Of a DNA stretch of 64,000 bases, positions 1-9,100 are shown one piece after another. The translations under genes and the position numbers were made by a program. Within the stretch, counting starts at the first letter, position 1, and each line of letters begins with the position of its first letter. Source of the stretch: CAWCPR01 sp963797475 (GTDB lineage Bacteria; Chloroflexota; Anaerolineae; Anaerolineales; UBA4823); the NCBI GenBank assembly GCA_963797475.1, contig CAWCPR010000003.1, positions 992,001 to 1,056,000 on the forward strand. The letters run 5' to 3'. A model generated the notes under the pieces. That model made no database searches and was not told where the DNA came from. It saw only the letters and a list, made by a program, of their open reading frames with translations.

Positions 1-182
1 GCACTTTTTTTGACAAACCGATGCCGGAAACAACTTGCGTCTTTTGTGGGCAGTGTGTCGGCGTATGCCCTACCGGCGCTCTCAAACCCAAGCGTGAATG
101 GCTGTTGGAACAAAGCCTTTCCCCTGACGATATCATGCAGGCTACTCGCGCCGGAAGGAAGAAACACCGGCGCGAAGCCTGA
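1..182 (+). CDS. C-terminal end of an Fe-S (ferredoxin-domain) subunit, partial
   Basis: The frame is open from the window edge to TGA at 180-182. It contains CVFCGQCVGVCPTGAL, a CxxCxxCxxxCP 4Fe-4S binding motif, followed by about 35 residues ending in KKHRREA. It lies 42 bp upstream of the formate dehydrogenase catalytic subunit on the same strand. It is therefore most likely the C-terminus of an electron-transfer subunit, either a NuoG/HoxU-like 2Fe-2S plus 4Fe-4S protein or an FDH beta-type subunit. The N-terminal part is outside the window, so the exact family cannot be fixed. A longer reading frame starting at base 10 in another phase overlaps it and is not the gene, because only this phase carries the Cys motif. 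Confidence 0.8.
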   Translation, partial: TFFDKPMPETTCVFCGQCVGVCPTGALKPKREWLLEQSLSPDDIMQATRAGRKKHRREA

Positions 183-224
183 TCCTGGCGCAGCCTGTTG
201 TGCGCCTGACTGGAGGAAAAAAAC

Positions 225-2387
225 ATGATCGACCCCGATCGCGTCGTCTCTACAACCTGCCCATACTGCGGTGTAGGCTGCAACCTGGAGCTGCACATCA
301 AAGATGATTTCATATTCAAAGTAACCTCGCCCTTCGAGAGTGTGGTCAACCAGGGCAACCTGTGCGTCAAGGGCCGTTTTGGTTACGACTTTATCTACAA
401 CAGGCAGCGCGTCACAACGCCGCTGATTCGTAAGCAGCCTCAAAAACCCGGGAAGCGCAGCCAGGCCTACGACCTTTCCGAATGGCGCGCCGTGAGCTGG
501 GATGAGGCCCTGGATTACGTGGCTGACCGCCTGGTGGAGATTTACCGGCGGGATGGGCCCGGCGCTCTGGCGACCTACCTGTGCGCCAAGGCCACCAACG
601 AGGACAATTACCTGCTCCAGAAGGTGTTCCGCGCCCTGTTCCGCACCAACAACGTCGATCACTGCACGCGCCTTTGTCATGCCGGCTCGGTCGTCGCCCT
701 GCAGCAGGCAATCGGCTCGGCTGCGATGAGCAACACCGCCGCCGAAGTCATCAAATCGGATTGTTTTATCGTCACGGGCTCGAACACTGCCGAGAATCAC
801 CCCATTATCGCTTTGCAGATGAAAGCCGCTGTGGAAAAATATGGGGCAAAATTAATCCTGATCGACCCGCGCCGCCTGGAATTGAGCCAATATGCCACAC
901 TGTGGCTGCCGCTTAAGCCCGGCACCAACGTGCCCGTCTTCACTGCAATGGCGCATGTCATGGTTAAGGAAGGCCTGGTCAACTACCGTTTCGTCAAGGA
1001 GCGCACGAGCGGTTTCGAGGATTTCGTCGAATCGATCGAAAAATTTACCCCTGAGTATGCGGAGATGATCTCCGGCGTCGATCGCAACTTGATCGTCCAG
1101 GCTGCTCGCATGTATGCAACTGCCGAGCGCGGCGCCATCTACTGGGGCATGGGCATCTCGCAGTTATCCCATGGGACCGCCAGCGCCCTTTCCCTCGTAC
1201 ACCTGGCTTTCCTCACCGGGCACGTCGGGCGAGAGGGGACCGGCTTGAACCCCTTGCGCGGCCAAAACAACGTGCAGGGCGCCTCCGACATGGGCGCCAT
1301 GCCCTATCATTACCCCGGGTATATGTTGGTGGATAACCCGGCGAACGCGGCCAGATGGGAAACAGCCTGGAATATCGAACCGGGCGGCTTAAGCCTGAAG
1401 CGCGGCCTGACGACCACCGAAATCCTTTCCAACGTCCATCCCGGCGGCGTGCGTTCGCTGTATATCATGGGCGAGAACCCGATGATGAGCGAGCCAAACT
1501 TGAACGTCACCTGCCAGCACATGGAACGATTGGAATTTCTGGTAGCTCAAGACCTGTTCATTAACCAATCAGGCGCTTATGCAGATGTCTTCTTGCCGGC
1601 AACCTCCTGGGCTGAGAAAGAAGGGACATTCACCAACACAGAGCGGCGGGTGCAGCGAGTGCGCCAGGCGATCCCGCCGCGCGGCCAGGCCCGCCCGGAT
1701 TGGGAGATCATTTGCGACCTGGCGCGGCGGGTCGAGAGGCGCCTGGGGCGCAAAGAAACCGCCGGCTGGGATTACTCCAATCCATCCGAAATCCTGGCGG
1801 AGGTAGGGGGCGTGGTTCCGGAATACGCCGGCGTTACGTACGAGCGCATCGAAAAACTTGGCTTACAGACGCCTGTGTGGGATAAAGACCACCCGGGCAC
1901 GCCCTACCTGTTTAGCGAGAGCTTCCCCAGCGGGAAAGGCAAATTCCACATACTCGACTTCGTGCCCGCCGTGGAATTACCGGATGAGGAATATCCTTAC
2001 ATCCTAACGACCGGGCGCGTGCTCGAACACTGGCATGGCGGGACGATGACGCGCCACTCGCAGCTCGACGAACTTTTCCCCGAAGCGCTGGTCGAGATCA
2101 ACCCGGCCGACGCGGCTTTGATGGGGGTCAGCGATGGGCAGGTTGTGCGAGTCTCTTCACGGCGCGGCTCGATTGTCCTGCGGGCTAATGTGACTCAAAA
2201 GACTTCCGCCGGGGTTATTTTCATCCCCTTCCATTTCGCCGAAGCCGCCGCCAACCTGCTGACGATCGACGCGCTCGACCCGCAGGCGAAGATCCCCGAA
2301 TTTAAAGCCTGCGCCGTTAGCGTAATCCCGGCCAGGCTGGAAGAATTAGCCTACCCAGAAGCTCAGCAAGCACGCGGCCGGTATTGA
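225..2387 (+). CDS. fdhA: Formate dehydrogenase, catalytic (molybdopterin) subunit
   Basis: 720 residues, the normal length for the single-chain catalytic subunit that oxidises formate to CO2 using a Mo/W bis-pterin cofactor and a 4Fe-4S cluster. The N-terminus has the cluster motif CPYCGVGC...GNLCVKGR (residues 12-50). HCTRLCHAGS places Cys151-His152 at the active site, so this is the Cys form rather than the selenocysteine form. The middle has molybdopterin-binding stretches (GSNTAENHP, NPLRGQNNVQGASDMG). The C-terminal dinucleotide-binding domain includes TGRVLEHWHGGTMTRHS. The ATG follows a TGGAGG ribosome-binding site 8 bases upstream. The Fe-S gene just upstream presumably passes electrons on to NAD or quinone. 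Soluble; no signal peptide is seen. Confidence 0.93.
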   Translation: MIDPDRVVSTTCPYCGVGCNLELHIKDDFIFKVTSPFESVVNQGNLCVKGRFGYDFIYNRQRVTTPLIRKQPQKPGKRSQAYDLSEWRAVSWDEALDYVADRLVEIYRRDGPGALATYLCAKATNEDNYLLQKVFRALFRTNNVDHCTRLCHAGSVVALQQAIGSAAMSNTAAEVIKSDCFIVTGSNTAENHPIIALQMKAAVEKYGAKLILIDPRRLELSQYATLWLPLKPGTNVPVFTAMAHVMVKEGLVNYRFVKERTSGFEDFVESIEKFTPEYAEMISGVDRNLIVQAARMYATAERGAIYWGMGISQLSHGTASALSLVHLAFLTGHVGREGTGLNPLRGQNNVQGASDMGAMPYHYPGYMLVDNPANAARWETAWNIEPGGLSLKRGLTTTEILSNVHPGGVRSLYIMGENPMMSEPNLNVTCQHMERLEFLVAQDLFINQSGAYADVFLPATSWAEKEGTFTNTERRVQRVRQAIPPRGQARPDWEIICDLARRVERRLGRKETAGWDYSNPSEILAEVGGVVPEYAGVTYERIEKLGLQTPVWDKDHPGTPYLFSESFPSGKGKFHILDFVPAVELPDEEYPYILTTGRVLEHWHGGTMTRHSQLDELFPEALVEINPADAALMGVSDGQVVRVSSRRGSIVLRANVTQKTSAGVIFIPFHFAEAAANLLTIDALDPQAKIPEFKACAVSVIPARLEELAYPEAQQARGRY

Positions 2388-2395
2388 TTTCGTCT

Positions 2396-3199
2396 TTAAG
2401 GCCCCATTCGCTCTCGCCTGACGAACCCGGTCGTGATAACCTGGTCGACCACACCGGGAAACAGGTCGTTGAACCAAACCGCCAACTTCATCGGCCAGGG
2501 GATGATCAGAATACGCCTTGGGCGGCGCGCCAGGCCCAGGACTGCCCGGGCGACATCCTCCGCGTCTAAACGAAGAAGACCCGGCGTGGTAACGCCCGTC
2601 CTTCGCTGCGCGCCGGTATGCTGGCGAAATTCGGTGTCCGCGCCGCCCGGGCAGATGACCGACACCCGGATCCCGTAAATCCCAACTTCCCGGCGCAAAG
2701 CATTGCTGAAGCCGCGCACGGCGAACTTGCTGGCAGCGTAAATACTATAGGTGGGCGTTGCAATCAATCCCGCCACCGAAGCCATATTGATAATATGACC
2801 GCTGCGACGAGCAATCATGTAGGGTAATACTGCGTGGGTCAATAGGACAACTCCCAACACATTCACCTGAAACAAAGGTAGTATGTCCTTCTCGGGATCC
2901 AATTTTTCCAACCAGCCCAGCCTGCCAAATCCGGCATTGTTAAACAAGATGTCAATCTGCCCATATTCCCGCAGGGTGGATTCCACCAGGTTGTGAATAT
3001 CCTCCGGTCTGGAAACGTCTGAGGCAACGCTGAGCGCCTCACCGCCGGCAGTACGGATCTGGTCTTGCACGGCGTGCAAACGGTCCAGGCGCCGGGCTGC
3101 CAGGACCACACGATAGCCATTCTGGCCGAATAAGCGCGCAGCCGCGGCGCCAATCCCTGAAGAAGCGCCGGTTATGATGATCACGGGCTTTCCGTTCAC
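2396..3199 (-). CDS. Short-chain dehydrogenase/reductase (SDR)
   Basis: Classical SDR of 267 residues from the GTG at 3199, which has an AAGGAG box 8 bases upstream; longer starts at 3265 lack this. It shows the Rossmann nucleotide motif TGASSGIG, the NNAG motif, the catalytic Ser in NMASVAG and YAASK (YxxxK). The C-terminal region after the catalytic core (ILIIPWPMKLAVWFNDLFPG) resembles the hydrophobic tails of SDRs that act on lipids or ketones, but the substrate cannot be assigned. It converges with the formate dehydrogenase gene and is separated from it by only 8 bp. The upstream subtilase gene is on the same strand and ends 40 bp away. Confidence 0.9.
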   Translation of the reverse strand: MNGKPVIIITGASSGIGAAAARLFGQNGYRVVLAARRLDRLHAVQDQIRTAGGEALSVASDVSRPEDIHNLVESTLREYGQIDILFNNAGFGRLGWLEKLDPEKDILPLFQVNVLGVVLLTHAVLPYMIARRSGHIINMASVAGLIATPTYSIYAASKFAVRGFSNALRREVGIYGIRVSVICPGGADTEFRQHTGAQRRTGVTTPGLLRLDAEDVARAVLGLARRPRRILIIPWPMKLAVWFNDLFPGVVDQVITTGFVRRERMGP

Positions 3200-3239
3200 A
3201 ATATTTACTCCTTGGTCAATGTAAAATGAAGAGAGCAGA

Positions 3240-4921
3240 TCACGGGGTGGGTTCGGGCGGGACAACCACCTGTTTCAAAACCAACGGAAGGAGCGGATTG
3301 TTGGGCTTTGCTGGCGTTTGGGTTGGCGTCCTGGTCGCTGTGGGAGTCGGCGTGGCGGTGTAAGCCTTGGTCGGTGTGAATGTAGAGGTTGGAAAAGGGG
3401 TTCTGGTTACAGTTGGAGAAGGTCTGGGTGTCATTGTGCTGGTCGCTGTGGCTGTGGGCGTAGCGGTCGGGGTTGAGGTGGGCACGGTTCCATTTAAGAT
3501 TGCATAATAAGCCGCCAGTACATCGATACGCCCGGCTCCAAAGATATCATCGGCTCCGGCAGGACCCAGGTCGACAGCCGACCAGGTTAGCGCTGTGCGC
3601 AGCGTACCGCTATCCAGGTCCGGGAAGGCGCTCAACAACAACGCCATCGCGCCGGTCACGTGCGGGGCAGCCAAGGATGTCCCGGAAAAAGAAGAATATA
3701 AGCCGTATAAATCGGTCGTTGGAATATCCACGCCCGGCGCCACTAACGAAGGATAGGTGGTCGCAGTGCTCAAACCGCAGCTTGTCGGGCCACGACTGCT
3801 GGCATTGTAAATTAAATCATTGTTGTCGGTAGCGCCAACCGAAAATGCGCTTGGGTTGTTTGCTGGGCTGGCGCCGGTCGATTTTGCGGGGCCAAAGTTT
3901 CCAGCGGCAAATACCGGGGTGATACCGGCAGCCAGCAATGCTTGCAGATCGGGCTCAAATGACAGGTCACACCCGGGATTAGAAAACGTCCAGGAGTTGT
4001 TCACGAGATTGGGAGCGTCGTTCGTATCTGGATCACCATCCGGATCTAATAACCATTGATACCCCAGATGGACGGCGCTCGATTGCGCCATACCTTGATC
4101 GTTGAAAATTTTCGCCGCGATCCACTTTGCCTGGGGAGCCACACCAATAGAGACGCCGCTGTTTGACCCGCCCACCATCACGCCCATCGTCCAGGTTCCG
4201 TGGCCATTAACATCTGTCGGAGTCGCCGGGTGCTGCCCATAAGGATCGTACCAGCTTCCAACCCCGCCTCGCCATTGATTGGTCAGGTCGGGATGGGTGG
4301 AATCCACGCCGGTGTCCATGCTGGCGATCACCACGTTTTGACCGAGGACACCCAGGTCCCATAGTTGCGGCGCGTTGATCACCGCAAGATTTGGCGTCGT
4401 GGGATCACCAGCCGGCAGCAATTTACCCGGACCCTGTGGAGCCTGGAACTGCCTGTCGGCTATGATACGCTGGATCTCCGGCAGGGCAGCGATCGCCTGG
4501 ATGCTCGCCCGGTCCGCAGAAACCGCGATGGCATTGACGATCCATAAAGGCGTGAAGGACTCAACATGGCCGGCCCCTTTCCAGCTTGCCAGTAAAGTCC
4601 GCAGGTTGGCCTGCGTGAAGTCTGCCTTTTCGCGCAGCGCCAGCACGATGTCCTTTAGCTTTCCATCCCGGTTGACGCCAGAGATGGCGGTGATATCCAC
4701 CTGGTCTTGCAAATAAACGATAACGCTGGCTTTCTGCCCTGGTTGAAGATCTCTAATCCAGCCGCCAGGCCTGGCTCAATCACTGGACCCGTCGAGAAGT
4801 GAAGGGAACCTGCTTGCGTTGTTAAAGTCAACAGGCTGGCGAGCAATATCAAAGTGAGGCAAACAGCGCTTGATCTCAAGTCCAGGGTTCTAATTAAACT
4901 GCGTTTGGGGTAACGATCCAC
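3240..4921 (-). CDS. Secreted subtilisin-like serine protease (S8), frameshifted near its N-terminus
   Basis: Two phases together make one protein. Phase one starts at 4921 (MDRYPKRSL...) and has a hydrophobic signal segment (SSAVCLTLILLASLLTL). Phase two carries a propeptide-like stretch (QKASVIVYLQDQVD) and the S8 catalytic domain: Asp in MDTGVDSTHPDL, His in NGHGTW, Ser in SGTSLAAPH. The switch must lie at about 4750-4775, because phase two has a stop at 4776-4778. One missing base would explain it. After the catalytic domain comes a Thr/Pro-rich linker (repeated TPTPTATRT-like units), then NPLLPLVLK and a 12-residue tail. Predicted secreted. As written, the gene would be broken. An error in the assembly is at least as likely as a true mutation. 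Confidence 0.82.
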
Positions 4922-5061
4922 TGTACCAGGGCCGGAGGCGCCCGGTTCGCACCTTTCAAACGACCATTATACTAGCGAACCATTGAGGAACCTGATTCAT
5001 TACTCTCCAGGATTCGCCGTGGGTTGGGATGCAATGCACCGTTTGGCGATTCTCAAGACCG

Positions 5062-5080
5062 GGCCTCAAGGCTTGAGGCC
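5062..5080. repeat. Perfect palindrome upstream of the response regulator
   Basis: GGCCTCAAG and CTTGAGGCC flank a single central base, giving 9-bp arms. It lies about 120 bp upstream of the response-regulator start and immediately before a TTGACA-like hexamer (5082-5087). A TATAAT hexamer lies at 5132-5137. The position suits an operator, or a terminator without a T-run for the divergent subtilase side. Which of these it is cannot be told from the sequence. Confidence 0.4.
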
Positions 5081-5198
5081 TTTGACAGGTTTGGGTTAGA
5101 ATGGGAGATAAGATCATCCGGGGACAAATGATATAATCTAAATAAGACTTAATTTGTCCGATTACGAATTATTTGCCAGGGGTTGCGAGAAGCCTTTT

Positions 5199-5849
5199 AT
5201 GAACATCATGGTCGTTGATGATCATATCCTTTTTCGTGAAGGACTGGTGAACTTGCTGCGCTCGCAACCCGACCTGACGGTGGTTGGGGAAGCCGGCACG
5301 GTTAGCGAGGCAGTCGTAAAAGCGCGCGAATTAAAGCCTGAATTAATCTTGTTGGATTACAGCCTGCCGGATGGCGATGGACCGGACGCCGCCCGCCTGA
5401 TCCTTTCTGAGCTGCCAAAAACCAATATTTTATTCCTGACCATTCATGACGCTGAAAACCACCTCCTGGAGGCCGTTCGCTCAGGAGGGATGGGGTACCT
5501 GATGAAAGATATGCCTTTTGCAGACTTAGTTAGCTCGATCCGGGCGATTGCTAAGAATGAGCCGGCGATCTCGCAGAAAATGACGCGGGCCTTGATGCAA
5601 GAGCTGGCGCACCCCTCTTCTTCAGACAATCTCCAATCTGTAATCCTGGCCGACCTCTCATTACGTGAGGTCGAGATTTTGAAGTATATCGCCCGAGGCG
5701 CCCGCAATCAAGAAATTGCTGAACACCTCTTCGTTTCCCTTTCGACGATAAAGAAGGATATTCACAATATATTCCGTAAGCTCAACCTGAAGAACCGCAA
5801 AGAAGCTGCCAGCTTCGCCCGGCGTCATGGCCTCGGATTAAAGGGCTAA
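5199..5849 (+). CDS. NarL/LuxR-family response regulator (orphan)
   Basis: 216 residues from ATG 5199 (MNIMVVDDH). A TTG 15 codons earlier extends the frame but adds only a non-homologous tail. The receiver domain has the acidic pair DD, the phospho-acceptor Asp in LILLDYSLPDGDG, Thr in FLTIHD and Lys in YLMKDM. The C-terminal LuxR helix-turn-helix is LSLREVEILKYIARGARNQEIAEHL and following. No sensor kinase is adjacent. It is closely similar to the regulator at 19693-20364 (shared VGEAG, SEA.VKARELKP, SLPDGDG and KEAASFAR-like blocks), so the kinase at 20345-21802 may serve both. It sits directly upstream of the exoprotein/copper-oxidase locus and may control it. Confidence 0.9.
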   Translation: MNIMVVDDHILFREGLVNLLRSQPDLTVVGEAGTVSEAVVKARELKPELILLDYSLPDGDGPDAARLILSELPKTNILFLTIHDAENHLLEAVRSGGMGYLMKDMPFADLVSSIRAIAKNEPAISQKMTRALMQELAHPSSSDNLQSVILADLSLREVEILKYIARGARNQEIAEHLFVSLSTIKKDIHNIFRKLNLKNRKEAASFARRHGLGLKG

Positions 5850-5879
5850 ACTGACCCAACCCACCGCCCTCATCTGCCC

Positions 5880-5912
5880 AGCCGCATGTTTTGGCATGCG
5901 GCTTTTTATTTT
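5880..5912 (+). terminator. Rho-independent terminator after the response regulator
   Basis: AGCCGCATG - TTTTGG - CATGCGGCT forms a perfect 9-bp stem with a 6-base loop, followed by TTTTATTTT. It lies 31 bases after the response-regulator stop codon and separates it from the exoprotein gene. Confidence 0.88.
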
Positions 5913-5920
5913 ACGCGCTT

Positions 5921-5963
5921 CAAACGAATTTTTCGTTTGGATTAATCTCGATTAATCCAAACG
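5921..5963. promoter_or_regulatory. Two overlapping, mutually exclusive hairpins upstream of the exoprotein gene
   Basis: CAAACGA (5921-5927) pairs with TCGTTTG (5933-5939). CGTTTGGATTAATC (5934-5947) pairs perfectly, 14 bp, with GATTAATCCAAACG (5950-5963). Both structures use CGTTTG at 5934-5939, so only one can form at a time on RNA. As DNA it is a long dyad that could bind a dimeric regulator. It is about 210 bases upstream of the exoprotein ATG, in the 323-bp gap between the response regulator and that gene. Confidence 0.5.
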
Positions 5964-6006
5964 GGGGAATATTTTAATCGAATCATATCCTTTTTCGGTA
6001 CTTTTT

Positions 6007-6030
6007 TTGGGTCATGGGTGATTGACCCAA
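6007..6030. repeat. Inverted repeat TTGGGTCA-N8-TGACCCAA
   Basis: A perfect 8-bp inverted repeat with an 8-base spacer in the upstream region of the exoprotein gene, followed by a C-run and an AT-rich stretch. A similar TGACCCAACCC occurs just after the response-regulator stop codon (5851-5861). The dyad is a candidate operator for a dimeric regulator, plausibly the LuxR-type regulator next door. This is inference only. The best -35-like hexamer nearby is TTGACT at 6056-6061, but no well-spaced -10 was found. Confidence 0.45.
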
Positions 6031-6172
6031 CCCCCCCTTTTCGATAAGATAAATTTTGACTTAACAGATCATTAATATAGGGTTAGCCGCCAGGGAATAC
6101 CCTGGTGGCGCGTGCCTTTCAGAGGCTGCTTTCAGTTCCCATAATCGAAACTTACCGAGGAAGGAAAAACAG

Positions 6173-9100
6173 ATGAAACCACGAGGACGGGTAATTAACA
6201 AAGCTATTCGACATGGGATTCTCATGTTGCTCTTTCTCTTCACGAGCACATTTTCAACCTTCACTGCTTTGCCAACCATCGCCGCCCCAGTTTCGTGCGG
6301 TGCAGGCTGCACTGTCAGCATAGATGCGCACGACTTTGCGAGCGGCGACCCCCTGGCGACCTTCACCTTTCTGGTCAACTTAGACAACACGAAGCTGCCG
6401 GACGACCCCCTGGCGCTGAGCACCGAGAGCTACAGCCCGGTGCTAGCCGAGGGCGACCAGGACATCACGACCGTCGATCTGCCCGATGGGCGCTACCTGG
6501 TCTCGGTGCGCTCACCCGATCATAAAATGTGGGGCGCCCTCTTCACCCTGCCGGATGACGCTAACGATGACGGCACGCTCACATTGCGGATCGACCTGAC
6601 CGAGGCCAGCGCCGAGCACCCATTACCGCTCGGCAAGATCCGCGTCTTCGTCTTCAACGATAACACCTGGACGAACGGCGCCCCGGACACCGAAGAGGCC
6701 GGGTTAGGCGGCTTTAAGGCCGGCTTAGAGGAGCAGACCGGCAGCGCGGTAACCGTAGATTACTTCAACAACCCGCTGTGCGGCGGCGAATGCCTTACCG
6801 ATGCGGATGGCTTCGTCGAGCTCGACGATCTCGGCCCGGCTACCTACTTTATCGACGTGCACCCGCCCGAAGGACCCTGCAACGACAATCCAGACAGCCA
6901 GTGGTACCAGACCACCACCATCGACGGCGGCCTGACCTTGCTGGCGTCGGTCGAAGAAGGCGCCGACGGCACGGGCGCCCCGGGCGAGCAATTGTGGGAG
7001 CCACCGAACGTCCGCACCGCTTACTGGTTCGGTTTCGTCTGCGCTCCTTCGGATTGGACCACCCCAGGCACCGGCGAGATCGCCGGCACCGCCCGCAACT
7101 GGGTAGAGTGGGCGCCCTACACCACCGGCACGTTCAACCAGCCTGTGGACTATCCCTTCGTGGCGCTCTCTGACAGCACGACCGATGTGACCGTCTTCAT
7201 TGGCAGGGGCGACGAGGCCGGCAACTTCGACATCCAGAACGTCCCGGCTGGCACCTACAATATGGCCATTTGGGACGAGCAGCTCAGCTACATCATGCGC
7301 TTCAAACCCGTCACCGTCGCCAACGGCCAGTTCGTGGACGTGAACGACGTCGGCGATGACGGCGAGATCGGCGTCGGCGTCTCACGCTGGTTCGGCTGGC
7401 TGGATGGCTACGTTTACAAGGATACAAATAATAACGGGATGTATGACCCCGGCGTCGATCCAACCATCCCGAACACCGACGTGGACCAGCGCTGGCGAGA
7501 TGGCTCGATTAAGGAAGGTACCATCACCGACCCCAGCGGCTATTATGAATACCCAACCGCCGAAGGCGGCGCCCTCGGGCGCTGGATCGTCAACGAGCAG
7601 GGCTTCTCCCGCTTCACCGCCGGCCCAGGCCCCTCCATGCACGACGAACGCACCGGAGCTGCCACCCCCTCCTGCGATGCAGACCCGGTGCCTAACCCGT
7701 GCATCCCTACCGATCAGGGCGGCGGCCTGCTGACCAACCAGCTCCTGCTGGAGGGCCACCGCGCCACGGTTGACTGGGGCAAGCGCGACTATCCCGCCAA
7801 CACCCCTGGACAGATCGTCGGCATTACCTATTGGGCTACGACCCGCAACGAGTTCAACGCCCAATTCCAGGCGCATGAAGACTACGAGCCGGGCATCCCG
7901 GATGTGATCGTGTACCTGGAGGATGTCAACGGCAATATCCTCAACAAGTACGTCACCGACCACTGGCAGCAGCCGAATGCAGACCAGGACCCACAGCAGC
8001 CAGAAGGCAATACATTCACGCAGAACTGCAACCCGATCCGAGATTTCACTGGAGCGGACGTTACAGACCAGTTCAATCCGAACATCGGGCCGAACTGCCT
8101 GGAAGTGCCGCTTACCGGCCAGCAGACCAAAGACGGGGCCTTCGACGGCGGCTATGCCTTCGCCGACTACTGCCCGAACGGTTACGACCTCGAAGCTGAT
8201 GACGGCACCTGCGTTGGCGGGGGCGATCCGGTTACCCTGGTCGCCGGCGACTACGTCGTACACGTGGTCATGCCAACCGATCCAAACGACACGCGCTCCT
8301 GCAACCCGGCTAACGATGGCTCCGGATTCAAGAAGCTCTCCGGGCCGTTCGGCGACGAAGCTGGCGCTCAAACCGGCTGCCTGTTCCGCATCGTGCGCGA
8401 AGAGGACGTCAACGTCGACCTTGGCAACCAGTACGCCCCGGCTATCCCGCCGCCGCCCTGCAATGGCGACATGCACGTCGTCGACCAATCGACCCTGACC
8501 ACCCGCAGCACGTATTACACGGGCGACCAGAGCACCAGCCCGTCGGCTCCCCTGTGCGACAAGCACCTGATCGTCCTGGAGAACGGCATGAACGCCAACG
8601 CCGACTTCTTCATGATGACCAACTTCCCAACCGACGCGAATGGGGAAGACCCCAACGACAATCACGCCGGAGATGTTCAAGAGCCAGGCCGATTAGTCGG
8701 TCAGGTCTTCAACGACATTTATTTCGAGCGCAACCCGGAGTCGGTTTGGTACGGCGAGCCGCGGCCCATTGGCGGCATCCCGATCGGCATTTACGCCCGG
8801 GTGGACACCGTCTGTCCCGTGGATGACCCGAACTGCGCCACGCCCAACATCAACCTCCCATATGATCCCAACGTCTGGCGCCTATTCACGACTGTGACCA
8901 CCAGCCCGGACGGCTCCTTCGAGGTGCTGGTGCCCTCGACCGAGACCTTAAACTGCCCGATCCCGCAGGGGCCTTGCCCGGGCATGTACCTGGTAACGGT
9001 GGACGATCCCGGCACCAAGGAACACCCCAATGCCAACTTTAACCCGAACCTGCTGGTCGCCACCACGCCGGCGGAGGCCTGGCCGGGCCTGACTACCCAG

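Noticed and set aside
10..228. Open frame overlapping the start of the window
   Set aside because: The other phase carries a clear 4Fe-4S Cys motif and ends at 182; this one has no recognisable sequence and overlaps it.
225..2387. Selenocysteine at the formate dehydrogenase active site
   Set aside because: The position is Cys151 encoded by TGC; no in-frame TGA or SECIS-like need.
7382..8680. Long - strand frame opposite the large exoprotein
   Set aside because: Val/Gly-rich shadow of the Asp/Pro-rich exoprotein; no ribosome-binding site, motif or start logic.
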